From Pelecanus crispus (taxonomy: Eukaryota; Chordata; Aves; Pelecaniformes; Pelecanidae): a stretch of 64,000 nt of DNA. Every line of letters starts with the position of its first letter. The stretch's first letter is position 1. Positions 39,698-54,200 of the stretch are shown piece by piece. Location: positions 125,284,309 to 125,348,308 of the forward strand of contig NC_134643.1 of NCBI RefSeq assembly GCF_030463565.1, given 5' to 3'. The notes below the pieces were generated by a model that saw only the letters and a list, made by a program, of their open reading frames with translations, ran no database searches and was not told where the DNA came from. The position numbers and the translations under genes are program-made.

Positions 39698-42600
39698 GTT
39701 TGCCTGTTGCCAGCAAGTTTTTCTTTTCTGGCTCCCGAGTTCTGACCAAAAGGGTAATTTTTCAATCATCAGAGAATGGGTTTGACACGTAGGATTTAGT
39801 GCCCAATAATTATGTCTTTAAGGTCAGAGAGTTGAAGTGTACTTAAAATAATAAAAAAAGAAAGCTGGGCTAGAAAAATAACAGCTAAGGAAGTTGCTGG
39901 AACAAAATATAAAAAAGGCTTTTTATCTTTTAAACACTCAAATAATTTTGTCCAACTGCAGTAACAACTGAAACTTTTTTCATCTCATTCTGAGCACACC
40001 TTTAAAACCAACCACAACAATGGACAAAACTTCCTGCATCCACTTCCTGATATGAACCATTCTAATTCTTTGAAATAAGTATGTTTTGGGTTATTTTTGT
40101 AAGGGTAATGTTTAATATCTGTGCCCCAGCGTGTAAATGTGTAGAATACGCCAAAGATTTAACATCTGCTACAAATAATTTTACAGAGGATCTCAAGTTC
40201 GCTATTTTAAGATTATTAGGATATTGTACAGGTGGCCGAATTATTAAAATATGGTTTAAATTCAACACTCGTGCATTTTCATAACATGTATTGGATTTTA
40301 AAGTCTGGAAGCCACATGTCAACACTAGGAAGCACAAGCCTGGCTTGCTGGAAGTTCAAACATTAAAGGCCACTTTCAAAACATTACAGACTTGCTACGG
40401 CAGCATCACAGCTGTGGCAGCAGGCTGCTCTGCAGAAACACTTAGCAGCACCCCCTGGGTAGAGGTGATGTAAAAAGTTAAGGCAAGCTACTTTCCTTTC
40501 AGGCAAGTGACCGTTTCTATGAGCATTACATTCTCTACCCCATACTGATTAAGTCAAGACCTCTACCAACTGATCTTAATTTTAACGTCTAACTTGAAGT
40601 GCACGCTGCAAGTGTACGCAGAATGAAAACTGAGACTTACAAAGTCCAACAACTGCTTTTGATCCTCTTTCATTGTTCGTAAAGTACTGTGAAAGCTAAA
40701 TGAGGGAAAGCTAAATAAATGTGATATTAAAGAGCCCTACTTACTAAGACTCAGTATTGATTCCTATTTCGAATGAGTTGCTTCTTAACGAACAGGAACC
40801 TCTTGCCTGATGCACTGATGTGGTGCAGAGCTCTGGGGACGCGGCTGGGAAGTTTGGGTCCTGGCTGGAAGGAAGTACATGATTCACACCAGCGTGTGCA
40901 ACATGGAAACCCACTTCTGCAGCCTGTGGTTTTACTGGGCTGCTCTGAAGACCACAGAAAGTGGTTTTTACTGCAGGAACTTTTGTGCCTTCTTTGGGGG
41001 AAGCACTAGCTACACTGCTGTGACAGAAAAGAGTTGCCTTACTCGATTCCCTCTGCCCCATGGTGTGGAAGTGGATGCTGTTATCTCGAGAAGCACCCTC
41101 CAGCACCGCCTGAGCTCCTTGGGTCCGAGATCCCAGCTAGCACATCTGCTCTTTTACTTCCTAAGAGCCGGCGTATGTCTTTGTGCTTCCAGGAGATCCC
41201 TGCGAGGGCAAGGGAACAGCACACGTGTGAAGGGGAGCTGGGATGACACTCGGGGAAGGGGGAGCCTCATGCTGCGGGCCCACCTGCTGCGAGCCATCCC
41301 GTTCATAAATGTTTTATTTTCCAAGACACATGATTTTGAGCATATTCAGGGTAACCACATCAAGTACAGGACTCTTACTGCTTGAAGTAGAATAACATCA
41401 GACACAGCTGAGCCTGAATCAGAACAGAGTCAAAAACCACCTAAGAACTGAGCCAAGATGAAATCCGATCTCCAGCATTGACTTGTAGAAATAAAAAAAA
41501 TCTGGACGGAAATAAAGAGAATTATTAAATTAATTGAAAAAGTTAGTGAAAAACTAAAATTTACATGAGCCTTAGAAAGCAGCATCACCACAAATGAGCG
41601 CCACAGAACAAACCAGCCTGCAGTTTAGATTATCTGACCTCTCAGTCACCTCTGTATTGGGATGCTCAGAAGAGCAAGTAACAGGATCATTGTCCAGTAG
41701 GACACAAAATAGAGCATCTGCAGTTAGAGCCAACAAAACCTTCAATGAAAATTATGCTAGACAAACCTGCACCATACAGAATTTCTTTACTTGCCAGACA
41801 GGGTGTCAGCTGGGAACTGCGGGGATTCACACTTGGTTTTTACTCATAAGATCTCTGCATCTAGCCTTGCTGGAGAAGTTCACGTTCATAAAGATAGAAA
41901 ATGTGCTTATCGCAACACCTGGGTGTAAGTCTATTTATAAAAACCCAACAGATTTAATTATTTTTCATTAAAAACCCCTATTAAATGTCAATAGTTGTTA
42001 AAAGTAAATATTCCTCACATACACTGTCATACAGCTCATAGAAAAGTGGAAGAACATAAAAAAGTAAAAACTGTAAGGGCAGGTGCTGAATTGCCTTTCC
42101 TGCTGAATCCACTATTGCTGAGCATCTCCTCACACATGGCACTACAAGGTTATCTCAAATACTCTTGCTTCCTGCCACTTGGAAAAAAAAAACCCAACAA
42201 CTAGATGGAGCTACATTGGCAACTCTTAATTCTGGTTTCAGGTTGAAGAGGTTTGCACCAGCATTTTCTAAGTAATGAACAAAAGAAATGCTTGTTTCTG
42301 ACAGCATCTGCAGGGTTCCTTGCAAGTGTCCTCCAGCATTTAAGGGTGGAAATAGCCAGGCACAGTATTTTGTACTTGCTCATTGTGGTTATTCTGCACG
42401 AAAAATATCTTTTTCAATCCAATTTGGAAGTGAGTTAAGCAGAGCAGCACAAAAGGCATTCTTTGTGACCTGTGAGAATGTTACTCAGGCCAGCAGGGAA
42501 TAGCTAACCCACCATAAAACCTACTTCAGTTCGCAACCACCGTCTCAAACCCTAATTTTATGGGATGGTCAGTGCTAAGGTTTTCTCTACTGTGCCTCTC

Positions 42601-45600
42601 ACCTTTCCATACTGGCTGCCTCTGTTCTCATACAACCTTCCATCTACAACCCTTCTACCCACAGGTTGTTTTTTTTCTTTTTTTTAAAGCAAGGCTGTAC
42701 ATTCACCACTCATCTGTTCAGTAACCAAATTGCTGTCTTTAGTGATTGTGACTCTATTATGTTCATTCCCCTTTTTGTAAATTCCCTATGAAGCAGCAGA
42801 TTGGCTTTAAAGTCTATAGAGCTGATGGAAAAGAAGACAGCTTTCATTTCAGTAGACCATGAAAAGGGATCCAAGTCCAAATTAAATGTAACAGAATTCA
42901 AGTATCAGTCCTGAGCATAAGAAATATAGTGGGTTTAGCGTATGAAAGTACGCTGTAATCCTCTGATTAAAACACAGGGGAAGAACCCATGGTCTTTTCA
43001 GTAAATGCTTACGTTAAGAAACTGCCCTTTGAAGGTACATCACCATTCTTACAAAACATTTTCTACTTTAAAGCAATTACCCAGGCATGTATATAGCATC
43101 CCATACAAATAACATTTAAACATTTAGTTATACAATTATTTGAAAGTAAAAAACTTGAGACCATAGCCTGCCATTCAACCTTTAACTTTCTTCCACATAC
43201 ATACTGTCCAGGGTCTATGGTGTTCTTCCTTCACTGAAGTCATCTCAGGATACCTTGCTATCACAGCGAAACAAGTGCTTTGCATTTTTATCCCTGCGAG
43301 TTAATGGTTTCCCACAGCATTTATTGTATGGAATTCTCAACTACTCTTGCTCATCAACTATTCTAGGGTATCTATCAACAGCATCTCAACATTTCCTATA
43401 AAGTAAGAAAGTCTTACCTCAAAGCTCTGATCTCACTCAGCTAGACAAAGGTGCCCATTAATGTTGGCTGCTGTTATGTGCAGCAGCTGTCAAAACTTTT
43501 AGTCTAAAATATTTAAAGGGAAAAAAATGCAGATCTGATTGCACTGAAAAAAAAATTATTAATCTCTCCTACTTTCATTTTGGTTTTAGCTCATTTAGTT
43601 TTTTCAATATTTTAGAGACAAACCAGAACATTTTAAAAAAATCAGAAAGAACATTTGAGGTTGAACAAAATGCGTGCCTTTTTTAAAAAAATCTTTTTCA
43701 TTACCTGCAACATTTCAAACATTTTCAAGTTGCACTGTAATAATTCTATTTATACTTTCAGCATCCTGATCCAGCTTGGTTCTTACAATTCATCTTGCGA
43801 GTGCAAGGTACAGGTACCAGCTAGATGTCAAATTGTCATTTACAGGGCTTGCCTAGCATTACTAAAGACACTCTTGCCTGAAGTTGAGGTAGAGACAAAT
43901 TCCTCCTTTATGGTCCCTTAGAGTACTCACTTGCCTCAGTTATCAGAGTCTCCAACACAGAGAAGAAATGAAAGCAGCAATCTCATCCTGAGCTTCCTGC
44001 CCTCCACGTTGTAATGGAGCACTGCCCTTTAGCGGGGTAGCTTTATCCGGGAAAAAGTGCCTAACGTTGTAATTAAAGATGCAAATGTCTTCAGGCATTG
44101 GGTGGGGACTGAATTAAAGCAGGGCAAACTTCCAGGACTTCTCTAAATTTTGCCTACTTGACTTTCCAAATGTTTTAATGGAGTTTTTGGCATAGAAATT
44201 GTAAAATTACATTAAGTGAGGTTCTTCTTTGGAGGCTTTGGCAACAAAGCACTTTGCAGGGTGGAGCCTAAGATATTTGCTGCCAGTACGAGAAGGCTGG
44301 AGTCTAGGAAGACTTAAATTGTTTGCTAGAGCCATGCAGTAAGATGAGGAGACCTTCACATAAGGAAGGGGGAAGAGATGTGCATCACGCGCTGGTGTCG
44401 ACATGGACTGATGGAAGAATAAAGCTCTTTTTCTACCTCATCTCTGTCGTGCAGTGGAAACAGAGGTACATGAACAAGATTCAAGAAGCACATTACTGGA
44501 TAGGAGGCAGGCAGTCACTGAAAGCCACCTTCGGGACACGAGCTCCAACCTCCCTTGCTTTAGAGTCACGGAAGGCTTGGGCTCCAACAGGAACATCCCG
44601 GCTCATGCTTCTGTGCACAGTATCAGCGTCTCTGCTGATGGCACACAGGAAGGAGAAACTACAGGAAGGAGAACTGGTACATCATGTCAAATCCAGAAGG
44701 AACGTAACCGGATGGAGAAGTGCTCAGGAAGCAGAGCAGGGCATGTTTTCATGCTGGATTTTCAAAACACTCCAAGAATTTTATTCCTAGAGAGTCACTG
44801 CACTGTATGTGATCACAACCACCATAGAGAAAATGAAAGCAGAATAGCTGCAATATTGCTGGTTTGGACATTCAAATAGGGAGGGTTTGTAACAAATTCA
44901 AATAAAACCCAGATTTCCTGGCTTGGACACTACCTTCTAACTACGTCTGTACAGGCCTCTTCTCATACACTTGTGACGTGAACTGCGCAGACACCAACAT
45001 GTTACAAGGCAAAAGCTAAGAAGCCTCACTACAGAGCACTGTGATTCCAGGACTTAAGAATTAGGTCAGGCACGTCACCTTTGAGTCAGAGCCTTTGAGG
45101 AGAGAACACGTCTGCCTACCAAATACATTCTGCAGCATGATAAAGCAGATTAGAGTTGACAACAGGCTGTGTCCTTGGTTTGGAAGACAACATTCTTCAG
45201 CAGAAGAAAACTCAGTGTTATCTGGAGAAAAAAAAAAAACCGCATAGCAAATTGTTCAGATGACTTGAAAAGTGGAAAAAGAAAACTATTCCAGTCTAAC
45301 AGTTTACTCTATCTGGTTTCATTATTTGCATTTAGCCTAATACCTTAAGGAAACGTGTCTTCTACAATTACATTTCAGACATGCAGGCAAGAATGCATGT
45401 CTTCCCCCAAAGCTTTTGGAGCCACTTGCCACATTTGACAAAAGAATTTTAAGTTTATACGCTCCTACAAGTATTACAAAAAACCAGCAGCTGTTAGAAA
45501 CAAAGAAAATCATATTGCAGGCTCTTACTAGATACTAGACAGCATAGAAGAAAAAAAAAAAGAAACCAACAACTTAGCAATGTTCAAATATGAAAAAATT

Positions 45601-48030
45601 TTCAGCCAACGCTGACACCTTATAAGATACTCTGGCATCACTAGTTCTGATACTTCCAGAACTATTTGTTTTAAGGGGAGAATATGAGCTACTTCATACA
45701 TCAAATTATGGAAAAAGATAGAAGGAAATTTAAAATAAAAATACCTTCTTTCACTGCCCTATAGTACTTACTGTGTACTGGAAAATGTTGACATTTCAAA
45801 TTTATACAGCACAACCCAGCTGACATTGATGAGGTAGAGTCTTACTGACTATACGGCATGCATGTGCCCTGGCCTATATAGTTTCATGCCAGAGAGAATT
45901 ACTACTGCACAAAGCTGGATCACAGAAATATACCTGGATACACAGGGTGAAACCACTAGCTCGATAGTGTCCAGCAGAAAAAGCATCACATCGTTTGTAA
46001 ACATTTCCAGCTATGGTGAGCTATCACACCCTTTGAAGCACGAATAATTAGTGTTCGGAGCATTCTGCCAATACACTAGTTTTCAGTCTTTCTAATTTCA
46101 TCTTCCAAGTTGCTAGAGTGTTTTGTTTGCCACTTTTATTCAAGGTGTTTAAGTGCATTCTCACACCTCAGCATAAACCCAGATAGTACAAACTGAATAG
46201 TTATCAATGGGTAACTTCTGAAACATTGCAAACTGCATGGATGATAAAACCAATACTAGAGTATATTTATAGTTCCTATAAGAGCCTGCATATTTATTAT
46301 TAAAGATATTTCTTGTTATATACTTTATTTATTATGAATCAAACATATCCAGTACAGAAGTATGAAAATGATGCAGCCACCATACAACTCGTTCAGAGCA
46401 ACAGAATTCTCAACTCAGACCATACACAGAAACAGGTTTTAATTAAAATACTGCAGACATGGAAAAAAAAACCCAGAAGGAACCATGTCCTGCACTTCAT
46501 GCTTCAGAGTCCGTTCCAAAAGACAGTACCACTTAAAGCAACAGTTGCTTGCTTGTCTGTAATTATACTAACAGAAATTTAAATCAATGTCTTAACTGAA
46601 ATGCAACTTGATATCCACATCAAGAATATTCTACTATTGCTGAAACTGCGATACCATGGGCAGTTCCAGAAGTTGTAGTGGGCCTGCTGAAGCCAGGGGT
46701 TACTGGCTTCAGTGGATGTTGACTAAGCTGACCACTTTCAAACCTGAAGGGATGACAGTTCGGCTAAGGGAATATACTGTTCAGAAACATCCACTGGACA
46801 GCCACTGTAAGTCAAAGTTAAACTTAGAGAACTTTGAAGCTGTTATCCTTTTGTTCCGAAAGGATAAGCTACATGCAACTTAAAGATCTCTGTGCAGTGA
46901 CACCACCAGCGAATTACCTGGTAGCAACAGAAATACTATCTTTAACAACATTTTATTAAACAAAATGTTAAACAGAGGATATATACAAGTCAGAACTGCA
47001 TGACGATCCTAATAAATATTTTCAAAACACTGCTGAAATTGTCACCAACTTTCAGAGAATTTTTTGAGACACTTCAGAACTTGAACTTTTATTTTCCTCT
47101 AAAAATCACGTACTCTGCATATAAGAGATCTTGTATTATTCCCACTGTTGCCAGCAATTTGGAGTTTTGAAGTGGACAGATTAAATCAGCTTGCTCTGGC
47201 ATATCCAGCTGAAGCAGCTTGGGAGCCTACCACCCTGTTTCACCAGGAGAGGTTCCCACCACTGTGAGAGACCCGACAGCAGAGAATGCACCTGCGCCTC
47301 TACGGCTCCTGCTCAAGGTCTGAAGCTGAAACTGCCAACAAAGGCGAGCTCTCAGCAAGGCACTGCAAATGGGAGCTGCAGCATCTGAGCGTGGGCGCAT
47401 CTCTCTTCCTGCCAGATCTGCAAGCAGCACCATCCTAAACACCTGTGACAATCTACTCGGTGAATCCAAGTCACAGCCCCTCCATGCAGTTCAAAACAGC
47501 TCCACGCTCCTGCCTCCTACTAATCTGTACAGCAAGCTTAAGATTATTTTCCACTGGTAAGTCTTTTAAAGGTATTTACCGTACTTGACTTACTGTATTT
47601 TGTATCAACACATATATAAAAAAATGTATGTGCACACATATATATGTATGTATCATTCATACATACACACAAAATTATACATTTATGTATGTATAAAGAT
47701 GCAGAGTGTATTTTCTCCATCACAGACAAATCTTTAAAGAGAATTGTATTCGATAGGAAAACTTTTGTGTCTCAAAATAAAGTAAAAAATAGGTGTTCTC
47801 ATTAGATATAGCCAGAATTCCTTAACTGCATTTCCTCTTTTACATATAAAAGGTATACATTTAGATAAGACAATCCCTTCAGGAGGAGAAAAAGTTGCTT
47901 TTCATACTCAAGATATCTTTCCTAAAATCGCTTCAGAAGAAAATCTCCCAAGCCATGCAGAAGAAATATATGTGTTTGTAGCTATGAATTTGAAAGTAAC
48001 AAAAATGAGTGCAGAAGTAAAAATCTACTG
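39698..48030. other. Intergenic, downstream of PSMG1
   Basis: Non-coding, mostly AT-rich. ORFs of 141-168 residues at 40,879-41,385 and 44,323-44,879 show no recognisable family and overlap alternative frames. No repeat family identified apart from the TA/TG block near 47.6 kb. Confidence 0.55.
47605..47700. repeat. TA/TG-rich repeat with inverted 9-mers
   Basis: ACATATATAAA, GTATGT and CATACATA motifs recur. TGTATGTAT (47,645-47,653) and ATACATACA (47,659-47,667) are exact inverted arms separated by five bases. It lies downstream of the PSMG1 3' end. Confidence 0.7.
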
Positions 48031-48033
48031 GAA

Positions 48034-48039
48034 TTTATT
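48034..48039 (-). terminator. PSMG1: Probable PSMG1 polyadenylation signal AATAAA
   Basis: AATAAA on the minus strand, about 92 nt after the PSMG1 stop. It is followed within 30-40 nt by a T-rich tract that could be the downstream element. It implies a 3' UTR of only about 110-120 nt. Other AATAAA or ATTAAA sites lie farther left, so alternative ends are possible. Confidence 0.6.
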
Positions 48040-48130
48040 CCACTTTTAAGGAAACAACTACAGTTCCAAAATGTCCTCTATGAAGAAACTGGGGTTTACG
48101 AAGGTGCAGTCTGTGTCATAAATGTCCTCT

Positions 48131-48205
48131 TTAGATATAGATATTACTGTGAGTTTCATTGGTTGTCAGTAACTTCTTCAGAATCTTTGTGCTTTCAGAT
48201 ACATC
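48131..48205 (-). CDS. PSMG1: PSMG1 exon 7, terminal coding exon
   Basis: Encodes residues 261-284 and the TAA stop: DVSESTKILKKLLTTNE, then THSNIYI. The acceptor is CTTTTCCTAG|G. The final Ile-Tyr-Ile is the HbYX-type tail expected to dock on the proteasome alpha ring. Confidence 0.94.
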   Translation of the reverse strand, partial: DVSESTKILKKLLTTNETHSNIYI

Positions 48206-51200
48206 CTAGGAAAAGGAGATGATCAGCATTAGCTACATTGCTGGTAACAAGACAAAACAAAAAAGCCTCGCTGTCCTCTATTCCAATTTTTATTAGTCTG
48301 AATATCAGTTTGATTAAAATGTTAACCGTAAGCAAAACTCAGGTCTTCTGAATGAAGGTATCCAGAGACCTGCTAAAGGCCCCAAATAAATTTGCACTTC
48401 AACCACAGAATGAGATTTGTTAATTTGCATTCCTCCTTACTTGTAAATGAGAGGAAAAGCCTGCGTATTTGCTGTTGTTTTCCTTCAGAGTTTAAACAGT
48501 TATGTACTAGTCTGTTAGACTTATTCAGCAGACCAGCATAAGCTGTAATGAAAACTAACTCGCAATTCCCCACATTTAAAGCTGAAATAAATGCTTCAGT
48601 ACACACAAACCTCTTCCGTAACTTAAATGTAAGTTCAATTGGGAAAACTGAGGAGAGTGTTTTGAACCAACTAAACATCAATCGAAAATGTTTCAGAAAG
48701 AAGCAAAACAGTCACTTTAGTAGCTATAATGCCATGATTTCAGAGCTGCTTGATATGTGCAAAACTGTTAAGAATATTCTTTAGAAATTCAGTCTTTTAA
48801 TTCCAGAAAGAAGCTACAGGCCAAAATATATTTCTTAAGTAGCTTTCACGTATTGCACAGGACAGGTGGATACAGAGCTAGAACAGAGCCATCTTGCATA
48901 TGAATATAGAATGTTTAAAAATATATATATACACACACTTAGAGGTTTTAACACGAGACACCTCCAAAGAAAACTGCAGCTTAAACAATCACAAGAAATT
49001 ACTCCCTGATACACTAATACTACTACAAGAGCCTGAAAAGTCAAAATGAAGTTTTGAGGGAAGCTGTAGATTCATTAGTTCTAAGCAACTTATAAACAGA
49101 TGTAAATAGTTACAGCAGGTACTATACCAGAAATCACTGTCCTCTGCCAATAAAGTATGTACATTTCTGTACATTAACACACATCAGCCTTTTCAGGTGG
49201 AATCCTCATAGGGGCACATCAACAGCAGAATGCAAGAGATGAAAGACAGACCAAAATAGACCAAACCTCCCATTGATTTTTAAATATGAAATTTTACCTT
49301 GACTAAACTCTTTAGGATTTTAGAAGAAAGCAGAGGCTTGAATGCTTCAATTGTAACTGTGTCCAGTTTGATGACATCAGTGTAGCACTGATACAACACT
49401 GCAGGAATCTGCCATACTTGACAATAACTCAAAACTAAACACAAGTCAAAAGAAAATGCGTGTTACATTCAGCAGAGAAGGAATCTCAGTTCTGTGTATA
49501 AAATTGCATTTGTTCTGGCCAGAACTTCAAAAGCATGAAAGTTTATAAATTAACTACTCAGGATCCTGACTGCTAGACCAGCCATCCCTCATTCCTCAGG
49601 TACACAAGAAAATAAACCACCAGAAATTAGTAAAATGTAGTTGGCATTTCTTCCTGGCAAACACCTTAACCAGAAACTGTGTATTACTGGTAAACAAAAA
49701 TAATATGAGCTTCTGTAAAAAAAAAAAGAAAAAAAACCCAAAACAAACCCACGAAAACCAACCAAACATAAAAACTCAAAACAAAGTGCAAACAAGATAA
49801 ACTTTTTCTAGAAAAATCATCCACTTTCCTCGTGATGCTACCACTAATTTGGTACTCTATAATGAAAAGGCTTGGATTTTTATTACATTACATACTAAAA
49901 CTGAATCTAACTTTTACATGAGGTCGATCAGTAGCACTACTTTACCTGTAATATGCAGAAAGGACTTTATGAGCCTCAGTTTGGATGCTCAGATGAAAAT
50001 AACTCTTAATAAAACATATTTAGTTCATAAGTAAAATGCCAAAAAAACCCCAATATACAATACACTTTGTGAGGCTATACTGACGAATTTGCCAGTACTG
50101 CACATAAAGGGTAAAAGGATTTGTGGGTGGTTTTGAAATTTGTCCCTATTTTACAAGGCAACATGTAAGATGTCGAATTGTTAGGAATGAAATTTTCAAA
50201 AAGCTAACTTGTTAGCCAGTTCACACAGTTAAGTAAAAATTCTAATTGCAATGGGATGCTCTTCAAAGTGAATTTTGTGTTGCCACCAGCAGCCTTGTAA
50301 ATAACTGGAATTGCAAAATACCAGCAGCAGGAAGATCTCGCACAATGTTAGGTTGTTCCAGCAGTGGGCAGCAGACCTGCTCTTTGAATTCCTTTGTCTT
50401 CAAGGCTTTCAGAAATGGAGACGGAAGTGTTAAAGTGGATTCCTGAGTTTTATAATCAGCTACAGGACATGTTGAAAGAATGGTTACTTCCAAGCCCTCC
50501 TTTCGCATACAGCCAAAAACCTGAAATAAAAATGTTAATACGTAAGCAAAATTTATCTTCTCAAAACAACAGAGCAAAACCACAAAGATTCATTTTAATT
50601 TCACTGCAGATGGCAAATGGCAGTTTAATTCAGGTTTGCAGGACAAACTAAAACTTGAGTCACAACCTTCAGGTAGAAATTTCACATGCATTGCTCTTGG
50701 GATGGAGATAAAAACACCCAAAAGAACAGCTAAAATATTTACTAAGTCTACTGATTTTCTTGAGAGGCTTTTGGTTTTCAGCACTTTCTATTCACCTGCA
50801 AATATATTAAGACTTACTATTTTTACTAATGGTGACTGTAGAAAGAAAAAGGACTCCAAACAGGAAGGCAGCTTGCTAAGCTGCAAGACATTTGAAATTG
50901 AAATTGTGCTCCCCAGCTGTTCTACAGTACTTAAAAAGAGTCTTCATTTTAAACATTCAGACTTTATTTAATTATATTCAAGTTGAATTGAGAAAGAGAA
51001 CCTTAGTTTTTCCACAGTCTTCCTCTAATTCAAAGAAGAGAGTTTCAAAAACATTGTACAAAACATACTTTTGGATCCACTGCATGCTGTCTCAAAACAC
51101 CAACATGCTGCACAGTGTTCCACTGTTTTTAAAGAACATATATCAAAATGAGCAGAAACATGATAAACCTGCACCTTCCCTTTACACTGCCCTCTTCAGA

Positions 51201-54200
51201 TTTATCATCAGTAAGGAAATAGGGAATTTGGCAAACATTACAGAAACTTGCCTATTTCTGTATATGGTACCAATCACAGAAGGGAAGCTGACTGTTCCCT
51301 CACATCAGTGCGTTACCACAGCAATATAAAACTGACAGAACTTTTCAGAAGCACACGCATTTTCAATTTACTTTGTTGGAAACACGGGCTGGTACGCATT
51401 ACTGTGAAACTTTAGTCTGTATGTTCTCATTTTGTCGGTGATCACTTACTGAGAAAGCACATACAGCAGTAAAAATCTCGCTCATGGAGACTGTGAAGAC
51501 GCTCAGTGAATCAGCTTTTATGAAGCGTACAGAACAGGTTTGTAACTCACACTAAAAGCAAAAGATTACCAGCACAACGTTTCTGCTGTACATTTAAAAA
51601 TACCAATAACCATGAAGTCTAAAAATACTCAATAACGTTGACTTGGTAAAACTGCACACTCCTACTGTTCATAATCACCCATATTTGAAATAACACATAT
51701 GCGCAAACAGCTGGAAAAACACAAACGGGGAAGACAGCAAAACCACAATCATCCTTCTTTTGTAATCCCATTTTAAATGAAGTGCAAGAATGTGTGGAAT
51801 CTAGCAAAACCAAGATGTTTTTAGGTCTTACGGTTTCTAAACCTCAAAGTGAACCATTAACCCCCACCAAAGCAAACTAAACTCTTCAACAAGCCAAGGA
51901 ACCACAAAAGGCTAGTTTTCCACAAACTTGGGTCTGAAAACCCTGTATCATTCAGTGAAGTTACCCCCGTTTTCCATCCTCTTTGCCTTCCCATAAACCC
52001 TCTGGCTCCCTCACACTGAGATGCTCCTATGCTTCTCCCTCACAACAGTTATCCTTCTCCCGCGCTGGCTGGGCCAGCTGGCCGGCTAGACTGAGCAGGG
52101 ATCACCCAGCTGAGGCTGAGGACTTGCTCTCAGCGGACACATCGCTTTTATTTCACTCTTCGTATCTCTAGCCACAGACTTACACAACTTCAGCGTAAGG
52201 TAATAGCTTTAGAATCTCTGCTTGTTCATCAGATCAGCAGAGATTTAAAGGAAGGTAGGTTAGCAGACAGGCAGCAAGACAAAATAAGCCATGCTTCCTT
52301 GAGGCTAAGCAGTGACCCAAATCCATAAAGAAAATCAACAACCAGAACATTCCCCCGCCCCCGGCTTTATCTTATTAAAATCAACATGATATTTGGAGGG
52401 ACCTGAATGACCCAGCAGCGTTCGTGTACCTGAATGATGCTGGGGTAAGGCGCTTAGCATACTAAGGTCTGTGAACAAACGGGACAGAGACTGCTTTGGA
52501 GGCACCTTCCTTTAGAGTTCCTCCTTGTGAAAGGAACAGAACACACCCATTAGTAAAGATACCATTCATCATGAGTTTCACAACAGGTTTGTCTGGTGAT
52601 CTTTTTGGCAGCTGTACAAATGCAGTTACGTTACTATTTTTTTAAGGAAGGATTCTCCCAGAGCTGAAATGCAGCCGAAATAAACCACAGAAAATCCAAG
52701 CCAAACAGGAAAAAGGTTTGGAAAATAGTTAAGGGCAACAAAATTGAAACTGTCCAAAAGAAATAACTGCACAAAGTTGCTAATTTACAGCCGATACAAC
52801 AGGCAGCATCTAGAAGGGAATTTCACAGAATCTGCAGCTAGTAAACTCGTGCATTTGACGCATGTTTAAGAAAAGAAAGCCAGAGGGAAAACAGCTATTT
52901 ACAACACCATCATGTCTAGAATATCAGAGAAAGAGGCACTTACACTAAGTTGAAGATCCCCACCCCTAAGATTTCATTGCTCAGTTTGTTGTCTTGCCAG
53001 TTTTACCTTTTCAAGCCACTGGAACTGTTGGTCCTCAGCCACGTAGCAACTACACTGGCACAACAAAACCTTAAAAAAAAAAAAAGTTGCATAAGCAAGT
53101 GCTTCAAAGAGCACAACAGCAGCTCATAATCACGTGTAAAGATGATGTGGCTGCAGCCAACAACTTGTTCATTTTTCTTGGGCTTCTTCAACTCTATTTC
53201 AACAGGATTTTTCACTCACAACTGATGTGAAGCAATCAGGCTGTCATACATCTTCTTTGCACTGAACTTCACATGCCAGAACTTCAAATAGTTTTAGTAA
53301 GCATAATGACCCTTCAGATTTTTGATAAGATTAATCCAGAGTACTGCAGTCTTAATGCTTTGTTTGCCCTGGGCAGGGTTGGGGGTGGGTGAAGATAGCT
53401 CTCTTTTTCAGAAAGCTAAAATATAAAGGAATTCACGCATAAGTCACTTACTGTTGGATCTGATATTAATCGGTAGAACAAACAAAAAGAATCTGTTGGG
53501 AGGACATTTGTTGTGTTGGATGTTCGACACCACTCATTCCACAACTTCACAACTCCAACTACTTCCCAACATACAGAATCCAGAATAAAAGAAGACAGGA
53601 AAGCTGCAAAAAACAATAAATACTGTTAATTGATAAAGAATAAAATCTCTGTTCTACAGGTAAATACCTGAACTGAATTAGATTATTTCTTTGCAATCTC
53701 AAGTTAAAAAAAAAGTAATAACTTATTTTTATCGACATACGTTTATTGACCAAATCCAACAAAGATCAAGAATATGAGTACCCTCACCGTACCAAGACAA
53801 GATAAAGAACAGTTCTACATATAGAGATCCCTAACATCAAAACCATGTATTCTTAGGAATTATATCACTATGGTCAACTTTGATTCCTTTAGTATAAACT
53901 AAGGATGTAAATATTAATTCTCTAATACTTCTTGACATACCAGCTATAACCAATTTCTCAAAAAAAGAAAAAAAAAAAAAACAACCAAAGCAAAAAAAAA
54001 CAAAATCACTGAACCAGCAAGGCAGAACTATCACACTGGCTCTAGGAAGCAGGGAAGCTCTAGGAAGAGTATGCATGACTTAGCAGCAAAAAGAGATCCT
54101 ATGTCAAATGTTCATAAATGAAACTCCTGTCAAAAGTTACTATTAAACAGAAGACAGATCTAAAATATCTGTAACTATTTTTCAAGGAAAAACCTGAACA

